The notes under the pieces: generated by a model | Databases searched by the model: none | What the model saw: only the letters and a program-made list of their open reading frames with translations | What the model was told of the DNA's origin: nothing | Shown: positions 1 through 11,282 of the stretch, piece by piece | Position numbering within the stretch: position 1 is the first letter of the stretch | Layout: each line of letters begins with the position of its first letter | NCBI RefSeq assembly: GCF_932294415.1 | Contig: NC_065536.1 | Span: forward strand, 9,723,974 to 9,787,973 | DNA from: Quercus robur | Taxonomy: Eukaryota; Streptophyta; Magnoliopsida; Fagales; Fagaceae | Length of the DNA: 64,000 bases | Direction: 5' to 3' | Program-made: the position numbers and the translations under genes

Positions 1-1852
1 GATAAGAAATGGTAAAGAATGATATATTAAAAAGGAGAGCAACAAGAACATGATTTTAATTATAATTTGGCAGACAAGAGTATATCGGCCAACCTAATTA
101 GTTGATGGGGATCCATAGAGGCGGCCCCAATTTAATTGGGACTAATGCTTAGAAAAATGATAATAATAGGAACATAACATTTTCAACATATAACTTAATA
201 CTTTTTTTTTTTTTTTTGGAGAAGGCATATAACTTAATACTTGATATAGTCTAATGTGATTAAAGAAATATTATTGCTTTCACTTGGATCCATTATTGAT
301 ATTACTTTGATTTATTATGCACAAATCATAAACTAATCATATCAATAATTATAATTGTAAAAAATGTAGTGTCCTGATAGTTACCCAAAAAATAAAAATA
401 AAAAACTAAGTTTAGTTTTAGAATATGTCATACGTCATGTGACACATGTTATTAGTTTTTTACCATCCTAATGGTGAAAAATTCAAGTTCTTATGGGGGC
501 AATAACGTGGACCTAGCCCGATCGAGGTGGTTAAGAGATGTTATTACTATTAGAAATTGTTCTTTAAATGAGTTTCAAGACACATAACTAGTCAAAAGAC
601 TCAAAGTCACGGAAGGATGGCCCTTCTTTTTTACTCTACTCAATGACAGGTGGCATTCCATGGTTAACTAATAATTTGACCAACATTAATTAGAAAGAGG
701 GGTAGCCATACACACCCATTACCAATTGATTAGTTCAAAAATTAGTCCAATTAAGAGTCTCATCCACTCATGAGTCATGACATGATGAGCTCACAAGAAT
801 ACACACAGATGTATATAGATATTTGACCATTTTAATTAGAAAGAGGTGCCTTACCATTAGGAATACTTCAAATATTCTTGACAGAATAAAATGTAATCAT
901 CCCTAACTCAAATTCATGAACAAGATTGTAGTTTTAAGAGTTTATTTACAGGCAATGTGTACGGTTATTCATTTTGAAGGCAAGGTGTGTTCCATTAATA
1001 AACTACGATTGATGTGTGCCAAAGGTCCCAAAAGTCTAATTGGATGTTTGACAAATGAAACGGTGGCACTTGAACACCGGTGGGTTAGTGAAATTCTAAT
1101 TATGAATTTATGACTACAGATTTGACACATAGATGAGGTATGATTAATAAGTTCTTTCAGTTTTGAATTTTAATTGTATATCCAATTGAATACTAGTTGT
1201 GGTGCACGAATCTATACATAGTTACATACACCCTTCCCTCTCTCTCTCAAAATAAAGTCAATTACTCAACATAAATACGTCAAACACAATACAGATCAAC
1301 CATCTTAGCCAACAACCGGCAAAATACTAACGCATAATCCAGCTTCACTATCTTCTACCTTAAGTGCCTTAAAAAAAAATCTTCCACCTTATGAAAATAA
1401 TAACAATAAAACTACATCTACCAAATCGAACTCCTTCGATCAGCATAATTATCCTTGCAATATATTAACCTTTTTATCCTCTTTAATCTCTCCCCCAAAA
1501 CCCAAATTTTTTTAAAATGAAAAATCAATCAAAAGTAACACAAATCTTGCTCAACATGTGAACAAAAAAAAAAAAATCACATAACTAAAATAAATTCCAT
1601 AAAATTCATATTGACGTAATTAATTATTAATCAAGGTTCAGATCCCAAATTGTCAGAAATTTCAGACACCCATTAGGACCCTGAATCCAATCTCATGCAG
1701 TAGTGGGATGGATATATATGATCATGTCAACCATATCCATATATACCCAGCATATATTACAAATTATATATATATAGAAAAGATTATTCAAAAAAAAAAA
1801 ACAAAAAAAACACACAGATAGTCGTGTAATATTTTCAACCTTGGCAGCCGAT
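1..1852. other. Intergenic, no gene seen
   Basis: A+T-rich spacer with short homopolymer runs and a small CT run near 1236-1250. The only open frame of note (916-1113, 65 codons) has no recognisable domain and lies in sequence with no coding character, so I do not call it. The last part is presumably the 3' flank of the minus-strand SMR gene. Confidence 0.6.
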
Positions 1853-2245
1853 TCATTTACATGGGCAACAGTTCCTCTTGACTGAGGTAAGAACAGCTAA
1901 CTTGTCGAAGCTCGATCTGAAAAACGCATCGACCTCATCATAGTTCACGATTTCGGAAAACTGAACCTCGGAGAGTTTTCTTTTGCATGAGGATGCTCTT
2001 TTTGGTTTACGTGGCGCCGGGGGACAGTCTAGGATCGAGGGAATTCTGTGTTCCTTGGATGTTGGAGTCCGACAGTAGTATTCTACGTCATTTTCATCCT
2101 CGTTAATCTTTTGTGCCACAACTCCGATGTTGTTGTTGTCGCCACCGATGTTATTGAAGGCTTGGGGTGTTGATGAAGTTCGAGTCTTGACCGTGAGTAG
2201 ACGGGTTTTCGACACGTCGTGTAAGAATTCGAGATCGGTGGACAT
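1853..2245 (-). CDS. SIAMESE-related (SMR) cyclin-dependent kinase inhibitor
   Basis: Intronless gene for a 130-residue nuclear protein of the plant SIM/SMR family, which binds CDK-cyclin complexes and promotes the switch from mitosis to endoreduplication. Seen: the family block YYCRTPTSKEHRIP at residues 56-69, a basic proline-rich stretch PPAPRKPKR at 75-83, and the C-terminal acidic/aromatic cyclin-contact motif EIVNYDEVDAFFRSSFD at 98-114. Length is normal for the family. I start at the ATG at 2245 because MSTDLEFL matches the usual SMR N-terminus and its context (ACC before ATG) is strong. An in-frame ATG at 2368 would add 41 residues lacking family features. A TATA-like AT run on the minus strand lies near 2411-2420, so the upper ATG would sit very close to the transcription start. 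Family call is firm; which SMR member cannot be told. Confidence 0.9.
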   Translation of the reverse strand: MSTDLEFLHDVSKTRLLTVKTRTSSTPQAFNNIGGDNNNIGVVAQKINEDENDVEYYCRTPTSKEHRIPSILDCPPAPRKPKRASSCKRKLSEVQFSEIVNYDEVDAFFRSSFDKLAVLTSVKRNCCPCK

Positions 2246-2408
2246 GGTGGAGAGGTTGTGGTTTTGTTTTGTGAAGGGTTGGTAATGAGTCGAGAGGTGT
2301 GGAGTTTTATTTATGGAGAAAAGGACTTGGGATGGAGTGCTTTGGAAGATAAGAGAGAGAGAGGTCATTAGTGATTTAGTGGTTCTTATAGGAAAGTGAC
2401 CTTGGAGT

Positions 2409-2420
2409 CTTATATATTAT
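2409..2420 (-). promoter_or_regulatory. TATA-like box of the SMR gene
   Basis: Read on the minus strand this is an ATAATATATAAG-type run about 165-175 bases upstream of the chosen SMR start codon. Spacing suits a short 5' leader beginning around 2380. Inferred from sequence only. Confidence 0.45.
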
Positions 2421-4287
2421 CTAAAGTAAAATTTACTGCAAATCTTAACATAAAATTTTATAAGATTTGTAAGATTTATATGTAAAATTTGTACCACTAT
2501 TATTTAAGTTAAAATAGGTTGAGACATGGCACTTTGGGGGATATTTATAATTTTTTAAGTAATGTTAGGAATAAAATATTTTTCATATTTGTTCATATGA
2601 TTTGTTTTAATTAATTAGAGTAATATTACTTTCACTTAAATGTACTATGAATATTATTTTTATTATGTATCAATTATAAAATATGTCAATAATTATGAAA
2701 AATATAATGTTCAATTTCTTTTCTTTTCTGGTTTGGAAAAGGGTGGTATTTCCATGTTTAATTGGGAGATGAGCTGGGCTAAGGCTGGTGGGATTTGGCT
2801 TATTATTATTATCATTATTTTTGTAGCAAAGGATTTGGCTTTTTTAGGTAACAACTAAAAGAGTAGGAAGCAGCCTTGCAGCTGAGAGATTTGGCTGAGC
2901 ATAATTTGTTACTAACTTTGGCGTATAATTGGTGTTAAAAAGCAATTTTTACTCTTTTTTATCTGATTTGGAAATTGTCATATTGACATTCTGGACTGTA
3001 GAGTGAATGGTGATTAGTATTTTACATTTTTACCACTTATTTAATTACAATTATTTTATGTTGGTTGCTAATCTTTGTGTTACTTGCTTGAGTCAAATAG
3101 ATATGCCTATGATACTAATTTTCCTATGACAAATAATTGTAGAATCTAAAACAATAAAGTTAACACCTTCAACACAATAGAAGTTGATAACATTCTTAAA
3201 TTAGTTTATCAGTTATCACCTCACACATAGTCCTACTAATCTATAATTTAAATTTTTTTAATGACCCATGAGGTGATAAGTTAATTTGATAATGTAGTGA
3301 AATTATTGTGAATATTTTTGCTATTATTTGGATAGGATTTGAGTAACCCAATCCCGCGCAATTATGTATTTAAAATTTAAATTACTAAAATGATTTTATA
3401 ATTAATTTTTCTTTACATTAAACTTACTTTTCTATAATAAAAGTAAGTGGGTCTCTATTTCTCTATTAAAATATTGTTCAATTCAGAGTAAAAGTGCCTA
3501 CTAATGATTAAATTTTGTTAAATAGTATTTTAAATATTCAATTTTAAGTTAGCACAATTGCACAACACAACGTGATTCCTCCTATTCATATTAATAATAA
3601 ATAAATAAATGATTCCTCTAACTCATGGTAAGATAAACGAAAATATTTGGGGCTTTTGGCCTTTCAAATATAAATGAATGTATTTGGGATTGGGATGGTG
3701 TTCCTAACATTTTGTCATGTTAAATAATCTTTAGAGGATTTGAGTTCGGAAAAGACTTTGTAGTTTTTAGTTTTAAATCTGACTCTTCCTAATAAATAAA
3801 CACATATCCAAGTCGACGGAAAATAATTTTTGGTTGAATAAAAAGGATTTTTTCTCTTTTGAAATATAGGATAGAATAATTTTTTCCCTTATATTCCATG
3901 CATCCAAAAATATAATTGTTGAAAAGCTAATTAATTTAGCTACTGACACATATCCTGGGTCGCTGTTGCTTACTGGGGTGTAAATGTAAGGAAATTAATT
4001 ACCTGTAAATCCGTACTATTTAAAAGCTATTTATTTAGATTTATGAACAATAAATAGACTAAACAAATCACTGAAATCAGTAACGTTTTAGAGCTGGCAC
4101 CTTCTTGAATTTTATGAAAGTTAATTATGTGTTGATGTAGTTGTTAAACTAAAATATCTAAATGATAGTAAAGTCTCTGCCATTGATATATGAGTTGATG
4201 TACCGTGTACGTACAGCTTTTGAGTCGCTACTAAAATGATGAAGCAATAAAATTAGTAGTTGTGTGAGGAAGTTGCTTAGAACCATT
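2421..4287. other. Intergenic, no gene seen
   Basis: A+T-rich spacer upstream of the SMR gene. An open frame at 2640-2858 is low-complexity Tyr/Ile-rich translation with no domain and is not called. No repeat with clear ends was recognised. Confidence 0.55.
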
Positions 4288-5038
4288 CAGGGCCGGCCTG
4301 AGAAAATTTCAGGCCTAGGACAGGAAATTTAAGTGGGCCTTTTTTTTTTTTTAAATTGAAATAATTTTCATTTATTTATTTTATATTATAATTTTTTTGA
4401 TATGCAAAATTACTAATTACCTTTTTTTTTTCAATTTAATTTTTCCTAACATATTTTCTTTTAAAAAAAAAATGTTTTCCTTAAGTCCTAACATCTACTT
4501 TTTGTAATTAAAAAAAAATATCGATAATTTAGTGGTTGGAGGTGAGAGTATTTTAAAATTTAAACCATAAACGTATTTGTTAGAAATATCAAAAAATGAT
4601 AGTTCAGTTACAAGACTTTTAACAAAATTGTAAAATAAGTTTTAATTTAAGGTAAATAGAGTTATACAGTATACACGGTGAAGAAAAGTTGAAACAAACC
4701 TCCAAATTTGATATTAGTGTTGAGAGAGAGAGAGAGTTTTGTTTGTAGTCATGTGATAGATTGGGGGATAATATTGATAATCTATTGTGTGGGAGAGACT
4801 AAAAGAGACATAAAAAAAAAAATTTTAAAATCTCAAATTGGTATTGGAAACTGATCATTAATGAAAATTACATGTACTCAATTTTATTATCCCACAATTT
4901 TTGGGCTTTTTTGAAGTGAAAAATCTCACATTTTTCTTATTTTAAAAAAAATAATTATCACTTTAAAATATTTGGACTCCATTTTCTATTGGGGGCCCTA
5001 ATTAATGGCCCAAGTAGCCTTGCCCAAGTGTCGGTCAT
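4288..5038. mobile_element. Probable degenerate hAT-type DNA element
   Basis: The left end begins CAGGGCCGGCCTGAG, the form typical of many plant hAT elements. The right end holds GGCCC-rich sequence in the opposite orientation (GGGCCC at about 4992 and GGCCC at about 5007) and ends near TCGGTCATG. Flanking 8-mers (GAACCATT on the left, AAACCATA on the right) agree at 6 of 8 positions, fitting an aged hAT target duplication. The interior is A+T-rich and noncoding. The left end is convincing; the right end is approximate. Confidence 0.5.
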
Positions 5039-5401
5039 GAAACCATAATAGTCATGGCTAAGGAATCTAAACAAAAGGCGGATGCTGTTTTTAATCCTAC
5101 AAATCATAACATAAGTGGTGGGGTAGGAGTTGTTCAATCGGACCAATGTCACCTTCCAAACTAAAGATTTACTTAGGGAAATCCAGATTTCGGTTTGAGG
5201 GTTTTTGCTTAAGTTAGTTGGCTAGAGGAACCATGGTTTGACCCTAGCCCCAAAGTGAGGGTACAAACTCAGGTCTCATTGCATGATCTGGATTGAAGAG
5301 CTGGTTTCAAACAACGAAATCAATACAAGCTTCAAGCAAAGAACGCGATTCAGGGCCCCTATTCTTGTTTCAGTCTAGCCCTCAAGTTAAGGATCTCACT
5401 G

Positions 5402-6436
5402 CAGTGGCGGCGCCACATAGAGGTCAGGGTGGTCCCAGGACCACCCTGACCTGAAAAAAAAAAAAATTATATGTAATAATTAAACATTTTTTTATTTATC
5501 TACCCTTAAAAAAAAAAATAGGAACACCCTCAAAAAAATTAGGAACACCCTCAAAATTTTTTTATGCCAATAAAATTAAAGAGAGATGCTATGTCCACAA
5601 TATTTTTACAATATTTTCATAACAAATCACAGATGGTTAGTTGTTATTAGTTCAAATTTGAACCTAGCACTAAGATTATTTTTTTATGACAACAATAATA
5701 ACCAGTAAAAACCTATCACTTAGGATTTGTTGTAAAAATGTTATGAAAATGCCATGGACATATCATTTCTCAAAATTAAATTTTGGTGGATTATTTGTTA
5801 CATTTCGGCCGGTACCAGTTTTTAGAAGAAAAAAAGAAAAATCCCTAAACGGACAAACTCATCAGCACAGCATGTCATTACTTGCGTCAAATGCCTAAAA
5901 AACAAATCCAACCATCGCAAAGGTCGCCCCTACTTCTTCTTCTTCCTTTTCTTCTTCTTCTTATTGTACTATTTTTGGTTGTTGTTTTTTATTATTTAAT
6001 TACATATTTATGTTTTAATATTATAAAACAGTAATTGTTATGTAATAACTAAATGATCTAAGTGTCAAAAAAGAAAAACTAAATGATTTGTTTTATTTGA
6101 GGTTTACTTATTTGGATCAATAATTTTATGTTGTATAAGAAAATATAAATATAAATATATATTATTTTTAATATTTTTTAGAAACCCCGAAATACCCTGA
6201 AATGGTACGTCGAAATAGATCAGTATCAAAATATTCCGTTCTACTAAACAAATCGAAACAATGTCCAAAACAGTATTCATAACATTGCTTTCAAGCAAAA
6301 AGAAAAAGCTAAAAAAAAAAATTGAACTAAAATCTAAAAAAGAAAAAATTGTAATAGAGAATCTAAAGAAAAAAAAATTGTAACAGAGTAATCCCACCCA
6401 GGAACACCCTAAAAAATATTCCTAGAGTCGCCACTG
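5402..6436. mobile_element. Non-autonomous hAT element with 8-bp target duplication
   Basis: The left end reads CAGTGGCGGCGCCAC and the right end, reversed, reads CAGTGGCGACTCTAG, giving paired terminal inverted repeats. The 8-mer TCTCACTG flanks it exactly on both sides (5394-5401 and 6437-6444), diagnostic of the hAT superfamily. The 1035-bp interior has no transposase, so the copy depended on a helper. It contains tandem copies of a GGAACACCCTCAAAA-type motif near 5520-5565, a nested MITE, and a stretch near 5795-5860 that resembles 28360-28425. The perfect duplication implies a fairly recent insertion. Confidence 0.88.
5581..5771. mobile_element. MITE nested in the hAT element
   Basis: The two ends are long imperfect inverted copies: GAGATGCTATGTCCA at the left pairs with a right end which, reversed, reads GAGAAATGATATGTCCATGG. 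The similarity continues through a TTTTCATAACA-type block for about 45 bases per arm. Total length is about 190 bp with no coding capacity. Superfamily not determined. A MITE of similar style sits at 42064-42261. Confidence 0.6.
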
Positions 6437-6444
6437 TCTCACTG

Positions 6445-7130
6445 ATTCATATATGGCTTTCCCAAGCATTCTTATTGGACCCTTATATCACCCATCAGCG
6501 TTTAATGCCTCCAACTATCAAGAGAAACGGGTTATTACAGGACCTCAAATTTTACCACAATTTTATGGATTCACCACTCTTACTTTATCACTCACAACTT
6601 GTCTTGTGAGTAAGTTGTGACAAATATTGTGGTTCTAGCATTTTCTTAGCTATTATATGTTATTTGACGTAAAAAGTTGTGGCAAGGGACAACTCAGCAG
6701 CCAGCACACCAATGCACTATATATATTTTGCAAAATGTCCTAACAGAGTGAATGAAATTATAATAACTGTATAGTCACAATTAATCACACATTTAATTTC
6801 ATAATTTGTTGATTCATGCGATTGTGAGTGGTTGACATTTTTTTGTTTTGTGCAACTCACCATTTTATTTTGTTACTTACAATTGCACAAATTAGCAAAT
6901 TATGAAATTGGGTATGGAAATGATGGTGTCCGTACGCCTACCAATGAAACTAAGCAGATAATTTCAAGTAAACAAACATTTCTTGTGAGGAGAAGTTTGC
7001 CATTGAATACCTTTACAAAACAAAAGAAATACAAAAAGAATTTTCTTCAACGAGAGGCATGGAAATATCCAACTTTACAATCCGAGAATCAGCAAGTGTT
7101 CTAGTAGTTTGGTGTAAAGGTAAACGAAGA
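6445..7130. other. Upstream spacer, no gene seen
   Basis: A+T-rich spacer ahead of the coiled-coil gene. An open frame at 6832-7104 shows no family features and no convincing start context, so it is not called. Confidence 0.5.
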
Positions 7131-7133
7131 CCA

Positions 7134-7143
7134 TTTATAAAGC
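7134..7143 (+). promoter_or_regulatory. TATA-like box of the coiled-coil gene
   Basis: TTTATAAAGC lies 157 bases before the start codon at 7300. The intervening leader is pyrimidine-rich, as in plant 5' untranslated regions. Predicted from position and sequence only. Confidence 0.4.
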
Positions 7144-7299
7144 AACCAATAGGTTCCCAAGTAACAAAAAAAAAAAAGAGAAGGGAACGCAAAACTCAAA
7201 AGTAGCTTATTATAATCCCACAACCAAAGCAAAGAATCTTAGGACACTTTTCTTCATCCTTTTGCCTATTTTCATATCTCCTTCAGAAGACAAAAATTC

Positions 7300-7686
7300 A
7301 TGGATTATTGCCGCGTTGTTTTAGCCATAGTCGGCTTATCTTTCTCTTATTTCCTCTGTGTGCCAAACTTGAAGCAACGGCACAAGCAGCAAATCATAAT
7401 AGAGAAGCTAAGAATGATTAGTGAGGCATTGGAACATGCTGAAGAGAGAGTGCTAAGGCTTCAAGAAAGACATGACAGGATTCTAAGCCAAATGTGCTCT
7501 TATTACTTTATCCATAACGAGCTTGAGGTATCATTGGCAGATGCTCGAGCTGTCTTGGATGAGGCAATGGAGTCTGCTGGTAATTTAAGGAGAATGCAAA
7601 GGAAGATTATTGGTTATTTCCCTGATGAAGTTGATGTGAAGGATATGTCAACATTGTCAAGCAGACCCCAACGACCAAGGGTCTGA
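7300..7686 (+). CDS. Small membrane-anchored coiled-coil protein, function unknown
   Basis: Intronless frame of 128 residues. Residues 4-21 (VVLAIVGLSFSYFLCVP) are hydrophobic and could be a signal anchor or single membrane segment. Residues 25-115 are charged and heptad-like (EKLRMISEALEHAEERVLRLQ and onwards), predicting a long coiled coil, followed by a short basic tail. The ATG is the first in frame, follows a pyrimidine-rich leader, and has a TATA-like box at a suitable distance. I recall similar uncharacterised plant proteins but cannot name a family with certainty. The organised heptads and codon pattern support a real gene; the role is unknown. Confidence 0.7.
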   Translation: MDYCRVVLAIVGLSFSYFLCVPNLKQRHKQQIIIEKLRMISEALEHAEERVLRLQERHDRILSQMCSYYFIHNELEVSLADARAVLDEAMESAGNLRRMQRKIIGYFPDEVDVKDMSTLSSRPQRPRV

Positions 7687-8234
7687 CTCTGATAAGGGCC
7701 ATAAGGCCAAGGTCCATTAGAATTTCATAGTCCAGTTCATGCATAATATATAGCCCAATTAAAGAGCGAATGTCATCATGTACAATGCTGATGTATATAT
7801 ATTGTTAATGGGTTAGACATACATGATACATGTAAGAGAAATAATGTTGAATTCTGTCTTATCCTAACCACCTTTGATCAGGTTAGCTTTGTAAAATATT
7901 ATGCTTATCTGATAATTCCTATTTCCTATTGCAATTTAAAATTTTATTAATAGCTGGTTCATAACTTTATATATTTAGTAAAATGAAAATATTAAAACTA
8001 CTACCAATTTTATTATTAAAATCTTAAAATATGATATGACAATGAATGTGATTAGTATCACATCAATAACATAATAAATAAATTTCTTAATTACTTTTTT
8101 CGTATTATGTTTAAAAGTTGATACATTAGTTTACAAAGACTATGTAGTAAAATTTATAAAATTCCTAACAACGCTACTATAAAAGAAACATCAATGATCA
8201 CACATTCAAAGCCTCCCACTGTTGCTGGTCACCC
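7687..8234. other. 3' flank and spacer
   Basis: Downstream flank of the coiled-coil gene, then A+T-rich sequence up to the LINE remnant. Nothing else was recognised. Confidence 0.45.
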
Positions 8235-8315
8235 CCACCTCCCTTGGTCTTCAAAGTGAACTTAGATGGTGCAATCTTCAATGATTCAAGCGAGGCAAGT
8301 ATTGGAGTGGTTATC

Positions 8316-8662
8316 TGATGTAGGGCATTTCAATTAACTATATGCCTATATCCTAATCTTCTTATAACTAATTAGTCAGTCAGTCAGTTAGTTAGATGAT
8401 TTCTTAAGCATTTGCCAATAGGATTTAAATACTTGTCAACCATCTAGAAGCTATCAATGCCAAAATATAAGTAGCAAAATGTAAGCTCTTTCATTGTAAA
8501 TCAATTTTGGTAATTGAATGAATTGTTAGCCTTTGTATGCTATTTGGAACTATGTGTTCTTGCAGAGGTACTTATCTACCTATCAATGTATTCTAATTAG
8601 CAACCCAGTCATTTCATTGCTTCTAAACTATATACAAACAACCCATCACATTCCCTGCATCA
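8316..8662. mobile_element. Solo LTR of about 347 bp, fossil
   Basis: Begins TGATGTAGGGCA and ends TTCCCTGCATCA, a near-perfect inverted terminal pair with the TG...CA rule of retroviral-type LTRs. It interrupts the LINE RNase H frame and is flanked by the 5-mers TTATC and TTATT; the third tandem copy downstream keeps TTATC. No internal region or second LTR is present, so it is a solo LTR or a short TRIM-like remnant. It predates the 520-bp triplication, because part of it was copied with the units. Family undetermined. Confidence 0.7.
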
Positions 8663-10700
8663 TTATTCAAAACAATTTGGGTTTAACCATTGCTTCTTTA
8701 TAAAAAAAGGTCCCCCTCCCCCCTTTGGGGGCTGATGTAGAAGCTTTGGCTATTGTTTGAGCCTTAGCCTTTGCTCAAGATATTGGCCTATCTTCCATCA
8801 TTCCTAAGGAGATTCGAAAGTGGTCATGACTGTTGGAAATATTTTAGTGAATAAACAAGTTTTGATACAAAAAATAATATCCCAAATAATTAGCAATAAC
8901 ATAAAATAAAAAAGGAGTTTAGAACAATCTCACAATGCTATAGAATCACGTTGCGAAGGCGTTGTCCTTAAAGGTTGATTTATGTCACCCAAAGTTAAAC
9001 TTGGTGCGATTGGTTCTCTTGGCCAAACAACCCCTCAGGATTAGACTATAGCGTCGACCTATGTGATGTACGCACTTCCACTCACAAAAGGTTTAAGAAC
9101 AACCCTCAATTGCCTTTCCTTATAACAAATATTCTTGTAGAAAAAATATGTGAGAGAGAAAGATAGTAGACTTGTGTATTTCTAAAATATAGAGTAGTAA
9201 AAAAAACCCCTTTAGAAAGTGTGTTATGATGAGTATTATATAGGCTACTTATGAAGATAATAGTCTATAGTTATTGGTTACTAATAACCCTTAAAAGCCC
9301 AACGGTTATATTATCAATTATTGCCTAATGACTATTTTTCTCATAATTGTCCAACGGCTATTTTACTCATAAATTTCCAACGGTTATAAAATAAATAAAA
9401 ATAAAAGTGTTTGGAACACACACTCACACCAACAATGACAGCTTTAGAAAGTAATGATGACTCCTTTGCCTCTTTTGGCCTCTTGATTATCGATGCTTGC
9501 TTGTTTATAGTTGCCTTTAATCATAATTCTTTTTCTCATGCTTGTAGACAATTTAATTTTGTAGCACATAACCTAGCTAGGCATGCAAGACATGTCAGTA
9601 GTTTATCTATGTGAATGAAGGATGTTCCTCTACACCTGATTGATGTATTTCTGGTTGATTGTATATGCTATTTGAAACTATGTGTTCTTGTAGAGGTACT
9701 TATCCACCTATCAATGTGTTCTAATTAGCAACCCAGTCATTTAATTGTTTCTAAACCATACACAAACAGTCCATCACATTCCCTGCATCATTATTCAAAA
9801 CAATTTGGGTTTAACCATTGCTTCTTTATCAAAAAAGGTCTCCCTCCCCCTTTTGGTGGCCGATGTAGAAGCTATGGCTGTTGTTCAAGCGTTAGCCTTT
9901 GCTCAAGATATTGACCTATCTTCCATCATTCTTAAGGGAGATTCGAAAGTGGTCATGACAACTTTAGAAAGTAATGATGACTCCTTTGCGTCTTTTGGCC
10001 TCTTGATTATCGATGCTTGCTTGTTTATAGTTACCTTTAATCATAATTCTTTTTCTCATGCTTGTAGACAAGTTAATTTTGTAGCACATAACCTAGCTAG
10101 ACATGCAAGACATGTCAATAATTTATTCGTATGAATGAAAGATGTTCCTCTACACCTGACTGATGTACTTCTGGCCAACTGTGTATGGTATTTGGAACTA
10201 TGTGTTCTTGTAGAGGTACTTATCCACCTATCAATGTGTTCTAATTAGCAATCTAGTCATTTCATTGTTTCTAAACCATACACAAATAGCCCATCACATT
10301 CCCTGCATCATTATCCAAACAATTTGGGCTTAACCATCGCTTCTTTATCAAAAAAGGTCCCCCTCCCCCCTTTGGTGGCTAATGTAGAAGCTATGGTTGC
10401 TGTTCAAGCGTTAGCCTTTGCTCAATATATTGGTCTATCTTCCATCATTCTTAAGGGAGATTCGAAAGTGGTCATGACAACTTTAGAAAGTAATGATGAC
10501 TCATTCGCCTCTTTTGGCCTCTTGATTATCGATGCTCGCTTGTTTATAGTTACCTTTAATCATAATTCTTTTTCTTATACCTGTAGACAAGTTAATTTTG
10601 TAGCACATAATCTAGTTAGGCATGTAAGACATGTTAGTAGTTTATCTGTATAAACAAAAGATTTTCCTCTATACCTGATTGATGTACTTCTGGCCGACTA
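8539..10700 (+). repeat. Three tandem units of about 520 bp
   Basis: Units start near 8539, 9661 and 10181. The marker TGTGTTCTTG lies at 9681 and 10201, a period of 520. The first interval is 1128, which becomes 519 once the 604-bp LTR and its 5-bp duplication are removed. Each unit carries the right-hand part of the 347-bp LTR followed by the C-terminal half of the LINE RNase H domain. Confidence 0.88.
8831..9434. mobile_element. Solo LTR of 604 bp, fossil
   Basis: Starts TGTTGGAAAT and ends CACACCAACA, a perfect 6-base inverted terminal pair, flanked on both sides by the exact 5-mer ATGAC (8826-8830 and 9435-9439). It sits inside the first 520-bp unit at a point that is uninterrupted in the other two. 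No internal genes or partner LTR remain, as expected after LTR-LTR recombination. Ty1-copia or Ty3-gypsy cannot be told from the LTR alone. It is the youngest of the three events here. Confidence 0.88.
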
Positions 10701-11048
10701 TTGCTGATTTTCTCTTTTCAATATGATTTGAATTTTCTTCTTAAAAAAATTATTGTTATGCATTAGCACTAAATAGACTATAGTATATTTCCATAAATCC
10801 CCTTATATGTATTTTTCTTTCAACCCTATGATTGCACACAAACATCCATACAATATATTAAAATGGAATTTGAATTAAGAATGTGAATTACACTCCAATT
10901 TTTGCCGATTGTCCAGAGTTCTAATTGCACTAGAATTTGATATGAAGTATTACATTTTCTTAACAGCCTTGTAGAATCAAGACTCAAAATCCCATCTTTC
11001 ACTTAATAATATTGTTTTTTACAATTATTCCAATCATGCACTTTATTT

Positions 11049-11282
11049 TATTTTATTTTATTTTTTTTGAGAATCCGGCTTCAAATTTTATAAACTAAAA
11101 TCAGCCAAAATCGGTTAAAAGTACATCAGCAACTTGTGGTGGAACATCCTCCATTCACACAGAAACACCATCAATAGTTTTTGCGTATTTTGCTAAAAAA
11201 TGAGCAACTGAGTTTCCTGACCTATGAATGTGAAAAAAAGAAACACAATTACAAGAAACTAAATAATGCTTAATAATGCTTA
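11049..11282 (-). mobile_element. 5'-truncated LINE tail with 17-bp target duplication
   Basis: On the minus strand it encodes the tail of a plant LINE RNase H domain (GNSVAHFLAKYAKTIDG, then MEDVPPQVADVLLTDFG), a short untranslated region and an A-rich TAAAA-type tail at its 3' end (about 11049-11070). The 17-mer AATCATGCACTTTATTT lies exactly at both edges (11032-11048 and 11283-11299). Long target duplication, A-rich tail and 5' truncation are the marks of LINE retrotransposition. It is a different insertion from the one at 8.2-10.7 kb. Confidence 0.88.

Larger units (their letters stand above)
8235..10740 (+). mobile_element. LINE 3'-end remnant (RNase H-like domain), tandemly triplicated
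   Basis: Translation at 8235-8314 gives [20 protein letters not shown], the start of the plant LINE-type RNase H-like (RVT_3) domain with its first Asp. The domain resumes after an inserted LTR as NNLGLTIASLSKKV, LKGDSKVV (the second acidic block), NFVAHNLARHARHV and a terminal DVPLHLTDVLLA motif. After the last copy comes a short untranslated stretch ending in CTTAAAAAAA, as at a LINE 3' end. The endonuclease and reverse transcriptase are absent, so this is a 5'-truncated LINE. Its second half occurs three times in tandem and is interrupted by two LTR insertions listed separately. Open frames of 67-129 codons inside are pieces of this domain, not host genes. Confidence 0.8.

Noticed and set aside
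2640-2858. 72-codon Tyr/Ile-rich open frame
   Set aside because: Low-complexity A+T-rich translation, no domain, no transcription signals.
9411-10653. Three open frames that could be taken as small RNase H genes
   Set aside because: They are tandem copies of the C-terminal half of a LINE RNase H domain without start, partner domains or independent promoters.
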